DNA of 12,791 nucleotides, from the NCBI GenBank assembly GCA_903933395.1, contig CAIZKA010000077.1, positions 1 through 12,791 of the forward strand, in the 5' to 3' direction. Origin of the DNA: an uncultured beta proteobacterium. GTDB taxonomy: Bacteria > Pseudomonadota > Gammaproteobacteria > Burkholderiales > Rhodocyclaceae. Both the position numbers and the translations under genes were made by a program. Under the pieces are notes generated by a model. It saw nothing but the letters and a program-made list of their open reading frames with translations, had not been told where the DNA came from and did not search any database. Below are positions 6,728-12,791 of the stretch, piece by piece (positions within the stretch are counted from its first letter, which is position 1; every line of letters begins with the position of its first letter).

Positions 6728-6885
6728 GCAATTTATGGATAGATTCAAAACTTCGATTCACGACTTGACGTTCCGTAGTGTGATTACACGTTGTGCCAAC
6801 CGACAATCAATAGTCAGGGGCGGGTATGGATCGTTTCACTTTGCTGCGGCGCCCGCCGCGGATTGCATACATAAGGAGGAGAATC
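6728..6885 (+). promoter_or_regulatory. Intergenic leader of the rhodanese gene
   Basis: This gap before the rhodanese gene has lower GC than its surroundings. A good -35 match, TTGACG, lies at 6765-6770, but nothing close to TATAAT lies 16-18 bases beyond it. GTGTGATTACAC (6779-6790) is a short 4-bp-arm inverted repeat. An excellent ribosome site, AAGGAGGA, lies at 6873-6880, 5 bases before the ATG. No hairpin terminator for the kinase gene was seen. Any promoter here is tentative. Confidence 0.3.
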
Positions 6886-7341
6886 ATGCGCACCATCAAA
6901 CAGACATTTATCACCTTCGTCAGCTCTCTTTTTATGGTTGCCAGCGGTGGCGCTCTCGCCCAGGAAACACCTGCCGCGGCGCCTGCCGGCGTCAAACTGG
7001 TCGAGGCCAAGGCGGTGCAGGACCTGCAAGCCAAGGGTGCGGTGCTGATCGACACGCGTCGGGCCAACGAGTTTGCAGAGGCCACCATCAAGGGCGCCAT
7101 TTCGGTGCCCTATGATCCGGAGAAGAGTGCGAAGGATGCCAACTTCGATGCGGCGGAGGACAAGTACGACCTGAGCAAAATCGCCGACAAGAACAAGGAC
7201 TACGTCGTGTTCTGCAATTCAGGCACCTGCTGGAAGTCCTACAAGGCTGCCGTGATGATGGCCAAGGCCGGCTACAAGAACGTGCATTGGTACCGCAACG
7301 GCGTTCCGGACTGGAAGGCCCGCAAACTGCCGATGGAATAG
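6886..7341 (+). CDS. Exported single-domain rhodanese
   Basis: Rhodaneses move sulfane sulfur through a cysteine persulfide. This 151-residue protein has a Sec signal (basic MRTIKQ start, hydrophobic stretch, likely cleavage after GALA at 22-25) and one rhodanese domain. VLIDTRRANEFAEATIKGA (53-71) is the usual first half, and FCNSGTCWKSYKA carries the catalytic Cys110, with a second cysteine at 115. The domain ends with the typical NGVPDWKARKLPME. It therefore acts in the periplasm, the compartment of Sox proteins, where it could process thiosulfate, polysulfide or thiol persulfides. The ATG at 6886 is chosen for its strong ribosome site; an in-frame ATG at 6826 would add 20 residues before the signal peptide. 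A terminator hairpin follows it. Confidence 0.92.
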   Translation: MRTIKQTFITFVSSLFMVASGGALAQETPAAAPAGVKLVEAKAVQDLQAKGAVLIDTRRANEFAEATIKGAISVPYDPEKSAKDANFDAAEDKYDLSKIADKNKDYVVFCNSGTCWKSYKAAVMMAKAGYKNVHWYRNGVPDWKARKLPME

Positions 7342-7370
7342 ACGATGGGTACATTCCGTCATTAAACAAA

Positions 7371-7401
7371 AGAGGCGCCCGGTGCGCCTCTGATGTTTTT
7401 T
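7371..7401 (+). terminator. Rho-independent terminator between rhodanese and transporter
   Basis: AGAGGCGC (7371-7378) and GCGCCTCT (7384-7391) form an 8-bp stem with a 5-nt loop, followed by GATG and six T residues (7396-7401). It lies only 28 bases before the transporter ATG, and no promoter is evident in that remaining space, so transporter mRNA would have to read through it. Confidence 0.85.
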
Positions 7402-7429
7402 CAAATCAGCGGTAACGGAGGACGATCTG

Positions 7430-9184
7430 ATGATCTATATGAAAAAGTCGCCTGCACTTCTCATCATCGGGCTGGCGATGCTGCTATGGGGCTGGTTCAA
7501 CGCCAACGGCAGTCTCGATGGCGTGCAGAAGTCCCTGCAGCGCAGCGCCTACTCAGACCACATGAAGGTCAAAGAGAAGTTTGATGCGGAACTGCGCGTC
7601 GCGACCGAAATCGCTGCAGCCGAAAGCAAACCGGCGCCGGACATGAAAATGCCGAAGTCGCAGTTCGACGGGGCCAAGGCCTTCCAGACGCAGATGTGCT
7701 ACATCTTCGGCGGCATCGCCGGCGTGCTCGGCCTGCTGATCATGGTATGGACGCCGAAAGAGGGCAACTTCGACTATTACCTGTCGATATTCCCGGGCAT
7801 GGCCTACATGTTGCTGATCGCCCTCCTCGTGCGCTGGGGACTCGACCCGCTTTTTGCCAACTGGGGCCGCGACGCCCAGCCCACGCTGGGATGGAATTTC
7901 GCCACCATCTTCAACCTCAATTACGTGGTGTTGGGCATCGTCATCGGCATTGTCATTGTCAACGTCTTCAGAATTCCGGACTGGGCGGCCAACGGCGTGC
8001 GCACGGCGCGCTTTTTTCTCAAGACCGGCGTGATCCTGCTTGGCGCACTCTACAGCGCGACGGAACTGGCGCAACTCGGCGGGATATCGGTGGCGATGAT
8101 CGGGGTCTTCGTGCTCGGCTCGATTGGTGTGGTGCTCTACATGGGGCGCCGCATGAACACCGGAAACTCGATGACGGCGGTACTCTCCGCCGGCGTCGGC
8201 GTCTGCGGCGTCTCGGCCGCCGTGGCGGCGGCGCCTGTGGTCAATGCCAAGGCGGCCGAAATTGCCTACACGATCGGCACCATCCTGGTCTGGGGCGTGG
8301 GCTGCATGTTTCTCTTTCCGACCATCGGCCACCTGCTCAACATGGGCCCCGTGCAGTTCGGCGCCTGGGCCGGTACCGGTATCCTCAATTCGGCACAGGT
8401 TGCCGGTGCTGCCCTGGCCTTCGACCCGACCGGGATCGAGACACTGAAAGTCGCCGAGATTTTCAACATCACCCGCGTGCTGTTCCTTCCCATCGTCGTG
8501 CTCTGGTTGGCCACCTGGTATGTAAAGCACGAGGTCGGCGCCGAGAAGGTGGATCTGGGCAAGGTGCTGTTTGCCAAGTTTCCCGTGTTCGTGCTCGGCT
8601 TCATCCTGATGTTCCTGCTCTCGACCCTGGGCGCCTTCACGCCCGCCGGCCACTACCAGGGCAAGTACTTCAGCGCCGAGCAGATCAAGGAAGACAAACT
8701 GCTCAAGGTCAAGGAGACCCGGGCCATCGAAGCCGAACTCGCCCGCCTGAAGGAGGCTGTCGGAGCCAAGCAACTGCAGGATCACTTCAAGGACAAGGCG
8801 ATCAACATCGGGGCGCGCCACGCCACGCCGGAAGACGCCTACAAGGGGCTGGCCGAGTTGATCGCCAACAAGAAGGTGACCACCCGCGAACAGGAAACGT
8901 TGCTCGCCGCAGTCGGCAAGATGAAGGGCCTCGATGCCGTCGCCGCAAGCGCTATCGACAAGGCGAGCAAGGCCGCGTATCACAACTCGAAAACCATCGG
9001 TGCCTTCCGCGACTGGCTGGCCTGGCTGTTCTCCATCGGCCTGATCGGCCTCGGCATGCAGATCACCATGGCCGCGCTGAAGCAGGCCGGCGGCACGCCG
9101 CTGATCATCGGCGGCGTGGTGGGCACGGCCAAGGCCGTCGGCTCGCTGATCGTGGTGCTGCTGTTCATCAAAGAGTTCATTTAA
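7430..9184 (+). CDS. YeiH-like transporter (putative sulfate exporter family) with large soluble inserts
   Basis: A 584-residue inner-membrane protein with about 12-13 hydrophobic spans. The core GNSMTAVLSAGVGVCGVSA (about 245-263), followed by AAPVVNAK, and AGTGILNSAQVAGAA (314-328) match the YeiH family, whose members are annotated as putative sulfate exporters mostly by inference. Usual family length is about 350. The excess comes from a soluble region at about 24-90 after the first span, and a charged, helical segment at about 402-525 between the last core spans. Substrate is unproven; a sulfur oxyanion such as sulfite or sulfate would suit the sox and rhodanese neighbours. GGAGG at 7417-7421 is 8 bases from the ATG at 7430, which favours it over the ATG at 7439. 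The stop overlaps the ribosome site of the next small gene. Confidence 0.85.
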   Translation: MIYMKKSPALLIIGLAMLLWGWFNANGSLDGVQKSLQRSAYSDHMKVKEKFDAELRVATEIAAAESKPAPDMKMPKSQFDGAKAFQTQMCYIFGGIAGVLGLLIMVWTPKEGNFDYYLSIFPGMAYMLLIALLVRWGLDPLFANWGRDAQPTLGWNFATIFNLNYVVLGIVIGIVIVNVFRIPDWAANGVRTARFFLKTGVILLGALYSATELAQLGGISVAMIGVFVLGSIGVVLYMGRRMNTGNSMTAVLSAGVGVCGVSAAVAAAPVVNAKAAEIAYTIGTILVWGVGCMFLFPTIGHLLNMGPVQFGAWAGTGILNSAQVAGAALAFDPTGIETLKVAEIFNITRVLFLPIVVLWLATWYVKHEVGAEKVDLGKVLFAKFPVFVLGFILMFLLSTLGAFTPAGHYQGKYFSAEQIKEDKLLKVKETRAIEAELARLKEAVGAKQLQDHFKDKAINIGARHATPEDAYKGLAELIANKKVTTREQETLLAAVGKMKGLDAVAASAIDKASKAAYHNSKTIGAFRDWLAWLFSIGLIGLGMQITMAALKQAGGTPLIIGGVVGTAKAVGSLIVVLLFIKEFI

Positions 9185-9195
9185 GGAGAAAGAAC

Positions 9196-9324
9196 ATGTC
9201 GGAACAAAAGTTCGAACGCGGCACCAACCTGTCGATTTTCGTCAGCGATCGCAGGGAAGATCTCGGCTCTCTCGTTTTCGCGCTGTTGATCGCCATCGGC
9301 ATCGTGCTGGTGGTCGGCAAGTAA
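9196..9324 (+). CDS. 42-residue single-span membrane protein following the transporter
   Basis: This short gene encodes MSEQKFERGTNLSIFVSDRR, then a hydrophobic stretch (about 25-40, LGSLVFALLIAIGIVLVV) and a final GK. It has a strong ribosome site, AAGGAG (9183-9188), 7 bases before the ATG and starting just past the transporter's last sense codon, so the two are co-translated. A terminator follows at once. I do not recognise a family. The polar N-terminus followed by a C-terminal span, and the tight link, suggest a small accessory subunit of the transporter, in the manner of KdpF or CydX; this is inference from layout. Confidence 0.75.
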   Translation: MSEQKFERGTNLSIFVSDRREDLGSLVFALLIAIGIVLVVGK

Positions 9325-9345
9325 GCCCCGTGCTCCCGTGACGCC

Positions 9346-9384
9346 GGTCCCGTCCCGCGCTGCGGGGCGGGACCTTTCATTTTT
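9346..9384 (+). terminator. Strong Rho-independent terminator after the transporter unit
   Basis: A 13-bp stem, GGTCCCGTCCCGC (9346-9358) with GCGGGGCGGGACC (9362-9374), includes one G-U pair and has a 3-nt loop. TTTCATTTTT follows. It ends the transporter/microprotein transcript 22 bases after the stop codon. Confidence 0.9.
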
Positions 9385-9428
9385 ATGTCCCCGGCCTCGG
9401 GCCTGGGACGGTATCCGCGGGCCCCGAC

Positions 9429-9893
9429 ATGAAAACACCACTGAAACTGCTCCTCTGCCACCACGGGACTGGAGGCGCGCTGGCCGCGGAAGCGCTGGCC
9501 CACGAGTTCGCTGTTCCCGGAACCACCACGCTCATCCACTGTCTCGTGGTACCCGAACTCTGGGCGGGGATGCAGGGTGACGACTGGCTCAATAACGCGT
9601 CGACCCGCGACGCCTTTGGCAATTATGTCGAGAACATGCTGGAAAGCGACGCGAAGCGCGAAGTGGCGGCGGTCGCGTCGCGCTGCGCGGAGCGCGGTTT
9701 GGCCTGTGAATCAGTGATCCGCTTCGGCAATCCTGGCGAAACCGTGGTGGCGATCGCCGGCGAGGTCGATGCCGATCTCGTTGTCATCGGTTCGCCGCGG
9801 AAGAAGGGCGAGGAGGGCCTGCGCTCGCGAATGGAACTCGAAAAGCTGGTGCGCGGCCTCAAGTGTCCCTTGCTGGTCGCGCCGCATCCTTGA
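9429..9893 (+). CDS. UspA-like universal stress protein
   Basis: A 154-residue single-domain protein of the usual Usp length. It starts with a hydrophobic strand (KTPLKLLLCHHGTGGALAAE), has FGNPGETVVAIAGEVDADLVV (99-119) and ends CPLLVAPHP, the typical final strand. After VVIGSP the usual Gly-x2-Gly-x9-Gly-Ser ATP motif is replaced by RKKGEEGLRSRMELEKLV, so ATP binding is doubtful and this may be a UspA-type non-binder. It is cytoplasmic. No good ribosome site precedes the ATG; the upstream bases are GC-rich. It is separated from the transporter unit by a terminator and overlaps the next gene, so the two form their own unit. Confidence 0.85.
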   Translation: MKTPLKLLLCHHGTGGALAAEALAHEFAVPGTTTLIHCLVVPELWAGMQGDDWLNNASTRDAFGNYVENMLESDAKREVAAVASRCAERGLACESVIRFGNPGETVVAIAGEVDADLVVIGSPRKKGEEGLRSRMELEKLVRGLKCPLLVAPHP

Positions 9894-10519
9894 GCAACAC
9901 GTCAGACGCAACGTCCCGCTTGGACGCCGCAAAGGGGGATTACGCCCGCGCCGAGATCCCTGTACCGATCGGGGCCGATGCGGTGTTCGAGTTCGTCTCC
10001 GACATCGAACGCCTGTTTCGCCTCAATCCGCATCTCGACATCGAGTTCTGGCGGCGTAATCCGGATGGCATGCTTTTCGCCGCGCTGAACGAAACGACCG
10101 GCCGGCGAGTCGAAACTGCCGTGCGCGTCGAATCGGTTCCGGCAACGCGCAGCATCTCGCTCGTTTATGCCGATGGCCTCAAGCAGGCAACGACCCTAAC
10201 CGTTGAGGATGGCGACGGCCGATGCTGCCGTCTGGTCGTTACCGAGCACTACCCGGTCATCGAGGATGAGCAGGATCCGCGCGTCGCCGAAGTGGATCGC
10301 AGCCTGATTCCCTGGGCCAATGCCATCGGCAGGCACCTGCTCGGCCGCAAACGCTGGGGCTGGCTGCCGGGCTGGCGCTGGTGGCATGAGCAATTCCTCA
10401 CCGCCATGGCGCCTCGCCAGCGTCGAATCGTGCGCATGATCGTCTGGATCGGCGTGCTCGAGTTCCTCGTGTTCGTTCTGGTCGCCGCAATCTTCTGGGC
10501 CGAACGGCGTGGCGGCTGA
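9890..10519 (+). CDS. SRPBCC-like (START/polyketide-cyclase fold) protein with C-terminal membrane span
   Basis: About 209 residues. The segment ARAEIPVPIGADAVFEFVSD resembles the first strand and helix of SRPBCC ligand-binding proteins, and about 140 residues fit that fold. A Trp-rich linker (KRWGWLPGWRWWHEQF) leads to one C-terminal span (about 183-203, MIVWIGVLEFLVFVLVAAIF) and a short basic tail. This predicts a hydrophobic-ligand or lipid-binding domain tethered to the inner membrane; the ligand is unknown. There is no early ATG. I place the start at TTG 9890, which overlaps the uspA stop (TTGA), suggesting coupling. GTG at 9863 (31-bp overlap) is the main alternative; neither has a clear ribosome site. 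The family call is moderate. Confidence 0.7.
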   Translation: MSNTSDATSRLDAAKGDYARAEIPVPIGADAVFEFVSDIERLFRLNPHLDIEFWRRNPDGMLFAALNETTGRRVETAVRVESVPATRSISLVYADGLKQATTLTVEDGDGRCCRLVVTEHYPVIEDEQDPRVAEVDRSLIPWANAIGRHLLGRKRWGWLPGWRWWHEQFLTAMAPRQRRIVRMIVWIGVLEFLVFVLVAAIFWAERRGG

Positions 10520-10532
10520 TCAGGCAGCCGCC
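10511..10532. terminator. Hairpin between convergent SRPBCC-like gene and kup
   Basis: GGCGGCTG (10511-10518) and CAGCCGCC (10525-10532) form a perfect 8-bp stem with a 6-nt loop, overlapping the stop of the plus-strand gene and ending just before the stop of kup. Neither side has a T-run, so it may be a weak or Rho-assisted terminator for both genes. Confidence 0.5.
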
Positions 10533-10536
10533 TGGA

Positions 10537-12438
10537 TCAAAGTTCGATCTGGGTCCCGAGTTCGACGACGCGATTGGTCGGCAGCTTGAAGAAGTCAGTC
10601 GCCGTATCGGCGTTGCGGAACATCCACATGAACAGGACTTGACGCCATAGCGTCATGGTTGGCACGCGGTTCGGGACGATGGTTTCGCGGCCGAGGAAGA
10701 AGGAGGTTTCCATCATTTCGACCGGGGCCATGCCGTGCCTGCCGCAAAGTTCGAGAGCCAGAGGAATGTTCGGGTCATCCTTGAAACCGTAGTTCAGGAT
10801 GACGCGATAGAAGCCCTGGTTGAGCGGCTCGACGAGTATGCGTCCGGATTCGTCCACGTGCGGTATATCCCGCATATTGACGTTGAGCAGGATGACACGC
10901 TCGTGCAGTACCTTGTTGTGCAGCAGGTTGTGCAACATCGCCCGCGGCACGCCGTCGGGTCGCGTGGTCATGAAGATGCCGGTACCGGCCACGCGATGCG
11001 GACCGCCGAACAGCAGGCTGGAAAGAAAGGCGTCGAGCGGCATGGAATCCTGCTGCAGCTTTTCATAGAGCAACGTGCGGCCGCGCTTCCAGGTGGCGAA
11101 CAGGATGAATATGCCCAGACCAAGGGTCAACGGGAACCAGCCGCCATCGAGCACCTTGACCAGATTGGCCGAAAAGAAGGCGAAGTCGACAATCAGGAAC
11201 AGTGCGAGGAACAGACCTGCCTGCAGCCAGTTCCAGTTCCACAGGGCGCGCACCACGACAAAGGCCAGCAGCGTGTCGATCATCATGGTCAGGGTGACGG
11301 CAATGCCGTAGGCCGAGGCCAGGTTCGACGATGATTTGAAGCCGAGCACAAGGATGATCACCGCCAGCAGCAGCAGCCAGTTGATGTTGGGGATGTAGAT
11401 CTGGCCTTTTTCCCGCTCCGAGGTGAACTTGACCTGAACACGCGGACAATAGCCCAACTGCATTGCCTGGCTGGTGAGCGAAAACGCCCCCGAGATCACT
11501 GCCTGCGAAGCGATCACGGCGGCAGCGGTGGCAAGGGCGACCATCGGATAGAGCAGGCCGTCGGGTACCAGCATGAAGAAGGGATTCTTGACGGCGGCGG
11601 GGTTGTCGAGGATCAGCGCCCCCTGCCCGAGATAGTTCAGGTAAAGGCAGGGGAACACATATACCAGCCAGGCCCACTTGATCGAGCGCCGGCCGAAGTG
11701 CCCCATGTCGGCATACAGTGCTTCGCCGCCGGTAATCGCCAATACTACGGCACCCAGCGCGAGGTAGGCGTGGCTGCGGTTTTCCAGAAAAAAATGCAAT
11801 GCGTACCACGGGTTGATGGCGGCGATGACGGCAGGGTGCTTGAGGATGTTCCAGATGCCAAGTACGCCGAGTGTGCCGAACCAGAACAGCATGACCGGGC
11901 CGAACAGGGCACCGACGCTGGCCGTGCCGCGCGGCTGAAACAGGAACAGGCCACAGAGCACGCCTATGGTGATGGGTACGACATAGGGCTTGAACAGCGG
12001 CGTGGCGACTTCCAGTCCTTCCACCGCAGAAAGTACCGACATGGCCGGGGTAATCACGGCGTCGCCGTAGAAAAGTCCGGCGCCGAAGATGCCCAGTATC
12101 GATATCAGCCACAACATGCGCGGTCCGGCTCCCCGGGTGCGCAGCGCGAGTGAAGTCAGGGCCATGATGCCGCCTTCGCCGCGATTGTCGGCCCGGGTGA
12201 TGAACATCACGTATTTGAGCGATACCGTGATGGTCAGCGCCCAGAAGATCAACGAGAGGATCCCGAGCAGGTTGTCCGGGGTGACCGCCACGGCATGCGG
12301 ACCGTTGAAGACTTCTTTCATGGTGTAAAGCGGGCTGGTGCCGATATCCCCGTATACGACTCCCATGGCCGCTACCGAGACGGCTGCAAGCCGCGGTGTT
12401 GGGATGTTCTCGCCAGTAGTATTGCTGCTCTGCACCAT
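10537..12438 (-). CDS. kup: Kup, low-affinity potassium uptake permease
   Basis: Kup (TrkD/HAK/KUP family) is an inner-membrane proton-coupled K+ importer. The 633-residue protein compares with 622 in E. coli. It begins with the family signature MGVVYGDIGTSPLYT (25-39), has ADNRGEGG (83-90), many hydrophobic spans over about the first 430 residues and a soluble C-terminal domain ending NRVVELGTQIEL, matching the known C-terminus. The start at 12438 (MVQSSNTTGENIPTPRLAAV) gives the usual short N-terminal tail; the frame stays open to 12582, but that part is low-complexity GC-rich sequence with no family match. No ribosome site precedes the ATG, whereas a consensus -10 box lies 7 bases upstream (separate entry). 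Confidence 0.96.
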   Translation of the reverse strand: MVQSSNTTGENIPTPRLAAVSVAAMGVVYGDIGTSPLYTMKEVFNGPHAVAVTPDNLLGILSLIFWALTITVSLKYVMFITRADNRGEGGIMALTSLALRTRGAGPRMLWLISILGIFGAGLFYGDAVITPAMSVLSAVEGLEVATPLFKPYVVPITIGVLCGLFLFQPRGTASVGALFGPVMLFWFGTLGVLGIWNILKHPAVIAAINPWYALHFFLENRSHAYLALGAVVLAITGGEALYADMGHFGRRSIKWAWLVYVFPCLYLNYLGQGALILDNPAAVKNPFFMLVPDGLLYPMVALATAAAVIASQAVISGAFSLTSQAMQLGYCPRVQVKFTSEREKGQIYIPNINWLLLLAVIILVLGFKSSSNLASAYGIAVTLTMMIDTLLAFVVVRALWNWNWLQAGLFLALFLIVDFAFFSANLVKVLDGGWFPLTLGLGIFILFATWKRGRTLLYEKLQQDSMPLDAFLSSLLFGGPHRVAGTGIFMTTRPDGVPRAMLHNLLHNKVLHERVILLNVNMRDIPHVDESGRILVEPLNQGFYRVILNYGFKDDPNIPLALELCGRHGMAPVEMMETSFFLGRETIVPNRVPTMTLWRQVLFMWMFRNADTATDFFKLPTNRVVELGTQIEL

Positions 12439-12444
12439 CGAATC

Positions 12445-12474
12445 ATTATAGGCTGCAATACAACAGGACGTCAG
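12445..12474 (-). promoter_or_regulatory. Sigma70-type promoter of kup, predicting a leaderless mRNA
   Basis: On the minus strand, a perfect -10 box TATAAT (12450-12445) lies 18 bases downstream of CTGACG (12474-12469), a 4/6 match to TTGACA. Only six bases separate the -10 box from the kup ATG, so transcription would begin at or next to the A of the start codon (12438). This agrees with the absence of a Shine-Dalgarno sequence. Confidence 0.6.
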
Positions 12475-12622
12475 GCCTTTGGCGCCGGGATTTTCGTCCT
12501 GGAAAGGATAGGCGACACGGTCTCGTGAATGCTTTGCGTGGTGCTGGTGGCCGGTCGGAAGTCCGGCGCCGGTTCCGGCCATGAGTCCGGGAGCCCAAGT
12601 CCCGGCAAATCGGTACCGGAGA

Positions 12623-12651
12623 TTGTGGGACTGCCGAGATTATCGGATAAT
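12623..12651 (+). promoter_or_regulatory. Probable promoter of the tRNA-Leu gene
   Basis: TTGTGG (12623-12628), a 17-bp spacer and GATAAT (12646-12651) form a good sigma70 promoter. It is followed by GCGCGCC, a GC-rich discriminator typical of stable-RNA promoters under stringent control. It would give a 5' leader of about 50 bases before the tRNA. The rest of the 268-bp gap between kup and the tRNA holds GC-rich palindromes such as CCGGCGCCGG (12563-12572) and no gene that I can support. Confidence 0.5.
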
Positions 12652-12706
12652 GCGCGCCTCGCCCAGTCAGGTTCAGGCAGTATTGCTCATGGCTGCGACA
12701 TCCCGG

Positions 12707-12791
12707 GCCGGGGTGACGGAATCGGTAGACGTAGCGGTCTCAAACACCGCCGCCGCAAGGCATGGGGATTCGACTTCCCCCCCCGGCACCA
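12707..12791 (+). tRNA. tRNA-Leu (anticodon CAA)
   Basis: The acceptor stem GCCGGGG (12707-12713) pairs with CCCCGGC (12781-12787), followed by the encoded ACCA end. The anticodon stem GCGGT/ACCGC (12734-12738, 12746-12750) closes the loop CTCAAAC, with anticodon CAA at 12741-12743, reading the UUG codon. A long variable arm, GCC-GCAA-GGC, is class II as expected for leucine. The T arm is GGGGA/TCCCC with loop TTCGACT. The D arm contains GGTAGACG. The gene is complete and ends exactly at the window edge. Confidence 0.97.

Noticed and set aside
6735..7115. Plus-strand open frame upstream of and overlapping the rhodanese gene
   Set aside because: It is out of frame with the well-supported rhodanese and has no motif or good ribosome site.
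7553..8983. Minus-strand open frame of 476 codons opposite the transporter
   Set aside because: The His/Asp/Gly-rich composition is typical of an antisense shadow; the plus-strand protein has clear membrane spans and family motifs.
12439..12582. Upstream extension of kup by 48 codons
   Set aside because: It does not resemble the Kup N-terminus, it contains the -10 box, and the family normally starts about 20-30 residues before GDIGTSPLYT, as the ATG at 12438 does.
1..12791. Search for insertion sequences, CRISPR arrays, phage genes and long repeats
   Set aside because: No repeated spacer pattern, transposase, integrase or terminal repeats were seen; the tRNA at the right edge could be an attachment site, but the flanking DNA is outside the window.

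Overview
The window is high-GC, tightly packed chromosomal DNA with a sulfur-oxidation theme. It most resembles a betaproteobacterium, probably near the Rhodocyclales. That placement rests on the soxYZAXB gene order, the codon bias towards G/C in third positions and the style of the proteins; no phylogeny was run. No mobile element, CRISPR array or phage gene was seen.

Layout. (1) Positions 1-172 hold the 3' end of a DsrE-like gene, closed by a strong hairpin shared with the convergent sox operon. (2) Positions 251-4378, minus strand, hold soxY-soxZ-soxA-soxX-soxB: the thiosulfate carrier SoxYZ, the cytochrome SoxAX and the hydrolase SoxB. No soxCD is in the window. A terminator-like hairpin lies between soxX and soxB, and two short palindromes lie upstream of soxY. 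(3) Positions 4571-6727, plus strand and divergent from sox, hold a calcineurin-type phosphoesterase followed directly by a Ser/Thr protein kinase fused to a universal stress (Usp) domain. (4) Positions 6886-9324 hold an exported single-domain rhodanese, a hairpin terminator, a large YeiH-like membrane transporter (putative sulfate exporter family) with unusual soluble inserts, and a 42-residue single-span membrane protein, closed by a strong terminator. (5) Positions 9429-10519 hold a stand-alone UspA-like protein overlapping an SRPBCC-like protein with a C-terminal membrane span. (6) Positions 10537-12438, minus strand, hold the potassium transporter gene kup, with a consensus -10 box so close to the ATG that the mRNA may be leaderless. 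(7) Positions 12707-12791 hold a complete tRNA-Leu(CAA), with CCA encoded.

How it may fit together. Sox proteins oxidise thiosulfate on the periplasmic side. The rhodanese could handle sulfane sulfur there, and the YeiH-like transporter could move a sulfur oxyanion, but its substrate is not shown by the sequence. The phosphatase/kinase-Usp pair looks like a reversible signalling switch sharing the sox divergent region. The most unusual items are the kinase-Usp/phosphatase unit, the transporter with its microprotein partner, and the in-operon terminator hairpins. Functional links between these modules are inferred from position only.
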